From Butyrivibrio sp. (lineage in GTDB: Bacteria; Bacillota; Clostridia; Lachnospirales; Lachnospiraceae), in contig JAKVKH010000028.1 in assembly GCA_022486625.1 (NCBI GenBank), positions 1 through 46,046 of the forward strand: a stretch of 46,046 nt of DNA, read 5' to 3'. Shown here piece after piece: positions 42,838 through 46,046 of this stretch. The translations under genes were made by a program, and so were the position numbers. Each line of letters begins with the position of its first letter. The first letter of the stretch is position 1. The notes beneath the pieces are model-generated. The model was not told the origin of the DNA, ran no database searches, and was given only the letters and a program-made list of their open reading frames with translations.

Positions 42838-43680
42838 TTGATAAAGGCATTGAAAAAGAGCTGGATGAAGGCACTGTCCGCGTTTATGGTGATGGTGACG
42901 GTACTGTCCTGTAATGCAGTACAGGTACAGGCTGCAACGGGGGATTTTCCTTACCATCTGGCGCAGGGACATTATACCCTGACAGATGATCCGGCGGATC
43001 CGAATGTACATTATAAAAATTACGATACAGGTCTGCAGGTGACCTGCTTTGATTATGGTGTGATTACCTATGTAAATGCAGGAAGTGCAACTTTTGATTC
43101 GTTTACACTTCAGGATTTTCAGATGATGCCGGCGAAGGAACTGCCTATGGTTTCATATCCTGTGGATTATTCTCTCTGCAGGGCGGAGTATATCGCCTAT
43201 GCAAATGAAGTGATGGCACTTCTGCCTGCAAATGTGCTGCAGATGCTCTCAGAGCGCGGCGTTTCCATTCATGTGATATCGGAATCACAGAAAGCTTCTG
43301 TAGAGGGCTTCACTTCTGACAGTGTGGCAGGATTTTATAACACGGTGACTACCACACGAACCACGAAAAAAGGAAACAGAGTAACCAGAAAAGTTGAGAA
43401 TACGGTCAGAACGATTTATGTGCTGGATGATGCGTGGACGGCAATTGCGCACGAGACAGGGCACGCCATTGATGATGATCTTGGAAATCTGTCTTCGACA
43501 GACGGATTCAAGGCAGTTTATCAGGCATATGGGGATAAGTTCGGAAGTTATGCACAGAGCAGTCCCAAAGAATTTTTTGCAGAATTATACCTTCAGTATC
43601 TCTGTAACGGAACCAGGTTGAATCAATATTATCCGCAGCTGTACCAGTATATGGCAGCCGTAACAGCAATGGTCTCATAA
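42838..43680 (+). CDS. Secreted PPEP/M34-like zinc metalloprotease
   Basis: The 280-residue protein has a Sec signal (basic KALKKSWMKA, core ALSAFMVMVTVLS, likely cut after VQA near 32). The catalytic HExxH is His205-Glu206-Thr-Gly-His209 in AHETGHAIDDDL, and PKEFFAELY follows with Glu245 placed as the third zinc ligand. By memory this aligns well with C. difficile PPEP-1 (HETAHAID ... PEEFFAESF ... PQ-Y), and the preceding LPANVLQMLSERGVSIHVIS also matches its fold. PPEPs cut Pro-Pro bonds in cell-surface adhesins. The start is a TTG with GAGAGGTG upstream; an ATG at 42865 is an alternative with a weaker ribosome site. It lies between two GGDEF genes. Confidence 0.8.
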   Translation: MIKALKKSWMKALSAFMVMVTVLSCNAVQVQAATGDFPYHLAQGHYTLTDDPADPNVHYKNYDTGLQVTCFDYGVITYVNAGSATFDSFTLQDFQMMPAKELPMVSYPVDYSLCRAEYIAYANEVMALLPANVLQMLSERGVSIHVISESQKASVEGFTSDSVAGFYNTVTTTRTTKKGNRVTRKVENTVRTIYVLDDAWTAIAHETGHAIDDDLGNLSSTDGFKAVYQAYGDKFGSYAQSSPKEFFAELYLQYLCNGTRLNQYYPQLYQYMAAVTAMVS

Positions 43681-43707
43681 GTCATGAAATGACACGGGGC
43701 ATATTGT

Positions 43708-44886
43708 ATGGGAATGGAGTTCATTAATACATTTCTGTATGTGGAAATTGATATCTTCGCCATAGTAATTCTGATCCTTCTTCTGACAACAGGCAGTCGT
43801 ACGTTCGCGCAGGAGGAACAGAAACTGTTCCATCAGTCTGTTCTGGCTCTGATTGTGGTACTTGCTTTTGATGCGATTACCTGGGCAGTGGACAGAAAAG
43901 ACTTTTCGGGAGCAAGGATCATGAATATTGCTTCAGAAACTGCGTATTGGATGTCAACGCTCTTCCCCTGTTACTATGGATATATGTACTGTTATGAAAA
44001 AGTCTATGGCAGAAATTCGTCTGCAGGATACCGCATGGTTCTTTTCATCCCGGTTCTCATCGGACAGACCCTGCTGGTTCTGAATCTGTTTAACGGATGG
44101 GTTTTCCATGTCTCTGAAAAAAATCTCTATCAGCGTGGCCCGTATTATCTGATCGTGGCGATGCTTCCGTTTATCTATATTTTCGTTGCTGTAATCAAAA
44201 CGCTGAAAAAATCCCGTAATGTGCATATATATGAAAAAAGACAGTTCCGGATGCTGGCACTTTATATGGGACTGCCGTTTCTGGGATCACTTCTGGAAAT
44301 TTTCATGTATGGCGTGCCGACGACCTGGATCTGTCTGACGGTATCACTTGTCATGTGCTATCTGTATATACAGAACGGGGATTTTGCATCAGATGCTACA
44401 ACAAGGCTGAATAACAGACGAAGGTTTGATGATTATGCCGCATGGAAGACGAGTACACTCCATGGCGATACCACAATGTATATTCTGATGATTGATCTGA
44501 ATTATTTTAAGGCCATCAATGATACCTATGGGCACAGGGAAGGTGATGAGGCGCTCGCCAGAGTTGCTGCTGCGCTGAAAAAGGCAACTTCAGAAAGACC
44601 GGCTTTTCTGGCGCGTGTCGGCGGAGATGAATTTGCCATTATCTTAAACGGCGTGTGCGAACAGGATGTAGTGAATACAATAGCGGACATCAACCGGACC
44701 ATGGACGAATTCAATGATAAAGCGGCAAGACCGTACCGGATCTCTCTTGCAATCGGCTATGCGGGAATGACCGGAAATACGAAGATCGCATTTGACCGGC
44801 TCTTCTCACAGGCGGACCAGCAGATGTATGAGGAAAAAGTACGGATGAAGGAAGGCCTGAAAAAAGAAATGGCAGGGGGAAAGTAA
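43708..44886 (+). CDS. Membrane-bound GGDEF diguanylate cyclase
   Basis: The 392-residue protein has six to seven hydrophobic helices in the first 225 residues (FINTFLYVEIDIFAIVILILLL at the start) and a GGDEF domain from about 230 (DATTRLNNRRRFDDYA; IDLNYFKAINDTYGHREGDEAL) with intact GGDEF at 305-309. It should synthesise cyclic di-GMP at the membrane; the membrane part has the look of a 7TM-like sensor but I cannot name its ligand. No RxxD inhibitory site is seen just before the motif. It follows the protease gene by 27 bp, so the two are probably one transcript. Confidence 0.9.
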   Translation: MGMEFINTFLYVEIDIFAIVILILLLTTGSRTFAQEEQKLFHQSVLALIVVLAFDAITWAVDRKDFSGARIMNIASETAYWMSTLFPCYYGYMYCYEKVYGRNSSAGYRMVLFIPVLIGQTLLVLNLFNGWVFHVSEKNLYQRGPYYLIVAMLPFIYIFVAVIKTLKKSRNVHIYEKRQFRMLALYMGLPFLGSLLEIFMYGVPTTWICLTVSLVMCYLYIQNGDFASDATTRLNNRRRFDDYAAWKTSTLHGDTTMYILMIDLNYFKAINDTYGHREGDEALARVAAALKKATSERPAFLARVGGDEFAIILNGVCEQDVVNTIADINRTMDEFNDKAARPYRISLAIGYAGMTGNTKIAFDRLFSQADQQMYEEKVRMKEGLKKEMAGGK

Positions 44887-44906
44887 GGACTGTATCAGAG
44901 CAGAAA

Positions 44907-44948
44907 TGCAGGAAGGGTGCAACAATCTGCAGACAAAGCCTTCCTGCA
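44907..44948. terminator. Possible two-way terminator between GGDEF and nfo genes
   Basis: Perfect 10-bp arms TGCAGGAAGG (44907-44916) and CCTTCCTGCA (44939-44948) with a 22-base loop lie between converging genes; the right arm ends 2 bp from the nfo stop. T-runs are poor on both sides, so efficiency is uncertain. Confidence 0.45.
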
Positions 44949-44950
44949 GA

Positions 44951-45823
44951 TTACAGCGTCCGCAGCATTGCGATTTCAGCGCTCCAGCCGGTTTCATCAT
45001 TTGGTGTTTCCAGAATAAAGGGAAGTCCCTGCAGTGCAGGGTGGTGGAGAATACGGGCAAAAGCTTCAGTTCCATCTTCATCGTCTGTCCGGATACAGCC
45101 TTCTCCGATCTTGGCATGACGGTCCTTGTGTGCGCCGAGCGGGTTGCAGCTGTCATTTAAGTGAACGGCCTTCAGCCTGGAAAGACCGATAATACGGTCA
45201 AACTCGTCCAGTACAGCATCAAGGTGGTCTGCAATATCATAGCCGCCATCCCATACATGACAGGTGTCCATGCAGACGCCGACATGATCCTTCAGATCTG
45301 TCTGATCAATGATGGCACGCACTTCTTCAAAAGTTCTTCCGATTTCGGTTCCCTTTCCCGCCATGGTTTCAATCAGAACAGTTGTGGTCTGTTCCGGTTT
45401 AAGGCAGTGATTGAGCATCTCTGCGGTCAGCCGGATGCCGGTTTCCGCACCCTGACCGACATGTGCGCCGGGATGGAAGTTGTAATACTGTCCGGGAGTG
45501 GATTCCATACGCGTCAGATCTTCAGCAAACATATCAGCGGCATAGGAACGCAGCTCCGGCTTCGCGGCACACGGGTTCATGGTATAAGGTGCGTGTGCCA
45601 CGATCCGGCCAAAGCTGTGTTCCTTCAGAAAGCTGCAGAAGGCAGCCGCATCGTCTGCATCAAAGGCAAGTGCTGCGCCGCTTCTGGGATTTCTGGTAAA
45701 AAAGGCAAAGGTATTTGCACCGAGTTTTTCTGCCCGCGCTTTCATCGCCATGTATCCGCCGGAAGCGGAAATATGTGCCCCGATAAAACGTGTGGAACTT
45801 TCTGAATGCTGTGGATTTGTCAT
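44951..45823 (-). CDS. nfo: Endonuclease IV (apurinic/apyrimidinic endonuclease)
   Basis: The 290-residue protein shows the full endonuclease IV set of metal-binding motifs: GAHISASGG, HAPYTMN, NFHPGAHVG, LIETMAGKG, CMDTCHVWDGGYD, AVHLNDS, HKDRHAKIGEG and LETPND. It cleaves 5' of abasic sites and removes 3' blocks in base excision repair, using a trinuclear zinc centre. ATG 45823 follows AGGAGA at seven bases; the open frame extends to 46030, but that part is non-conserved and contains the promoter. It is a single gene converging on the membrane GGDEF gene. Confidence 0.95.
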   Translation of the reverse strand: MTNPQHSESSTRFIGAHISASGGYMAMKARAEKLGANTFAFFTRNPRSGAALAFDADDAAAFCSFLKEHSFGRIVAHAPYTMNPCAAKPELRSYAADMFAEDLTRMESTPGQYYNFHPGAHVGQGAETGIRLTAEMLNHCLKPEQTTTVLIETMAGKGTEIGRTFEEVRAIIDQTDLKDHVGVCMDTCHVWDGGYDIADHLDAVLDEFDRIIGLSRLKAVHLNDSCNPLGAHKDRHAKIGEGCIRTDDEDGTEAFARILHHPALQGLPFILETPNDETGWSAEIAMLRTL

Positions 45824-45840
45824 GTATTTTTCTCCTGAAT

Positions 45841-45893
45841 TGTGGATAAGTGGTTTTTGGGGGGGATAGGTTCTTCTTAACAGACAGTATAGC
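45841..45893 (-). promoter_or_regulatory. nfo promoter region with DnaA-box-like site and C7 tract
   Basis: On the minus strand an extended -10 TGCTATACT (plus 45886-45894, TATACT = 45886-45891) lies about 65 bp before the nfo start. The leader holds a CCCCCCC run (plus 45859-45865, seven Gs) and one TTATCCACA (minus strand, plus 45841-45849). No consensus -35 is visible. Confidence 0.45.
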
Positions 45894-45932
45894 ACAGGAC
45901 TACGGGAATAGCTTGAGAGGCTGACTTGAAAA

Positions 45933-45968
45933 AGTAAACTCCAGTGCAGAAGTAAACTCCACTGCAGT
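45933..45968. repeat. Tandem 18-bp direct repeat upstream of nfo
   Basis: AGTAAACTCCAGTGCAGA (45933-45950) is followed directly by AGTAAACTCCACTGCAGT (45951-45968), 16 of 18 identical. Relative to the nfo -10 they lie about 42-80 bp upstream, a usual place for an activator, though they could instead serve the plus-strand promoter at the window's end. Confidence 0.55.
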
Positions 45969-46002
45969 TTAAAAGTTTGAGATTTTTGGATGGTTTTAGG
46001 AC

Positions 46003-46027
46003 GAATCTGTTCAGATTCTGCTATAAT
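46003..46027 (+). promoter_or_regulatory. Palindrome and extended -10 promoter leaving the window
   Basis: GAATCTG-TT-CAGATTC (46003-46018) is followed by TGCTATAAT (46019-46027), an extended -10 reading rightward, presumably for a gene beyond the window. The palindrome covers the spacer region and could be a repressor site. Confidence 0.45.
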
Positions 46028-46046
46028 CAATCCAACTTCTTACGAA

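Noticed and set aside
46003..46018. LexA/SOS box near nfo
   Set aside because: The palindrome does not match the Firmicutes GAAC-N4-GTTC pattern.
45824..46030. N-terminal extension of endonuclease IV
   Set aside because: The extra 69 residues are not family-like, and the region holds the promoter and tandem repeats; AGGAGA marks the ATG at 45823.
1..46046. CRISPR arrays, tRNA/rRNA genes, transposases or phage genes
   Set aside because: None was seen on reading either strand; the repeats found are isolated pairs.

Overview
The window looks like a chromosomal segment of a gut-type member of the Clostridia, most probably Lachnospiraceae. This rests on gene content: CUT1 sugar ABC operons without their own ATPase, GH29/GH125/GH65 enzymes, AraC/LacI control, GGDEF proteins and a clostridial Pro-Pro-endopeptidase-like protease. 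Strong GGAGG-type ribosome sites, Firmicutes-style promoters and mid-range GC agree. I see no rRNA, tRNA, CRISPR, phage or insertion-sequence genes. All family calls come from reading motifs by eye, not from a search.

Layout. 1-3.6 kb is AT-rich and carries a GPH sugar symporter facing an AraC regulator that is paired with a Crh-like HPr homologue. 3.5-11.3 kb is a plus-strand stress/resistance region: a frameshifted small gene, a UvrA2/DrrC-type UvrA paralogue, an HTH-desulfoferrodoxin fusion, a GyrI-like protein, a WYL regulator, a radical SAM protein and an AraC protein with two GyrI-like domains. 11.3-13.2 kb (minus) is a MarR-MATE efflux pair with a clear operator-flanked promoter. 13.3-18.9 kb is a secreted protein followed by an ABC ATPase, an FtsX-type permease and a HlyD-type adaptor.

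19.0-27.8 kb is a glycan block. A minus-strand operon encodes a lipoprotein binding protein, two permeases, a GH29 fucosidase and a GH125 alpha-mannosidase; a GH3 enzyme converges on it from the plus strand. None of the three hydrolases has a visible signal peptide, so I infer uptake of fucosylated/mannosylated oligosaccharides followed by cytoplasmic trimming. 28.0-29.5 kb is a Lon-like AAA+ ATPase without a protease domain. 29.6-36.9 kb is a LacI-controlled operon (binding protein, two permeases, GH65 phosphorylase, beta-phosphoglucomutase) for phosphorolysis of a glucose disaccharide to glucose 6-phosphate. Both sugar operons place a hairpin directly after the binding-protein gene and both lack an ATPase gene.

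37.0-44.9 kb is a signalling block: hybrid histidine kinase with a solute-binding sensor, PiT phosphate transporter with its DUF47/PhoU-like partner, a TPR-GGDEF protein, a secreted PPEP-like zinc protease and a membrane GGDEF protein. The window closes with endonuclease IV (nfo) on the minus strand.

The items most worth following are the PPEP-like protease between two diguanylate cyclases, the protease-less Lon-like ATPase with an altered Walker B, the Crh-like protein paired with an AraC regulator, and the HTH-superoxide reductase fusion with every metal ligand intact.
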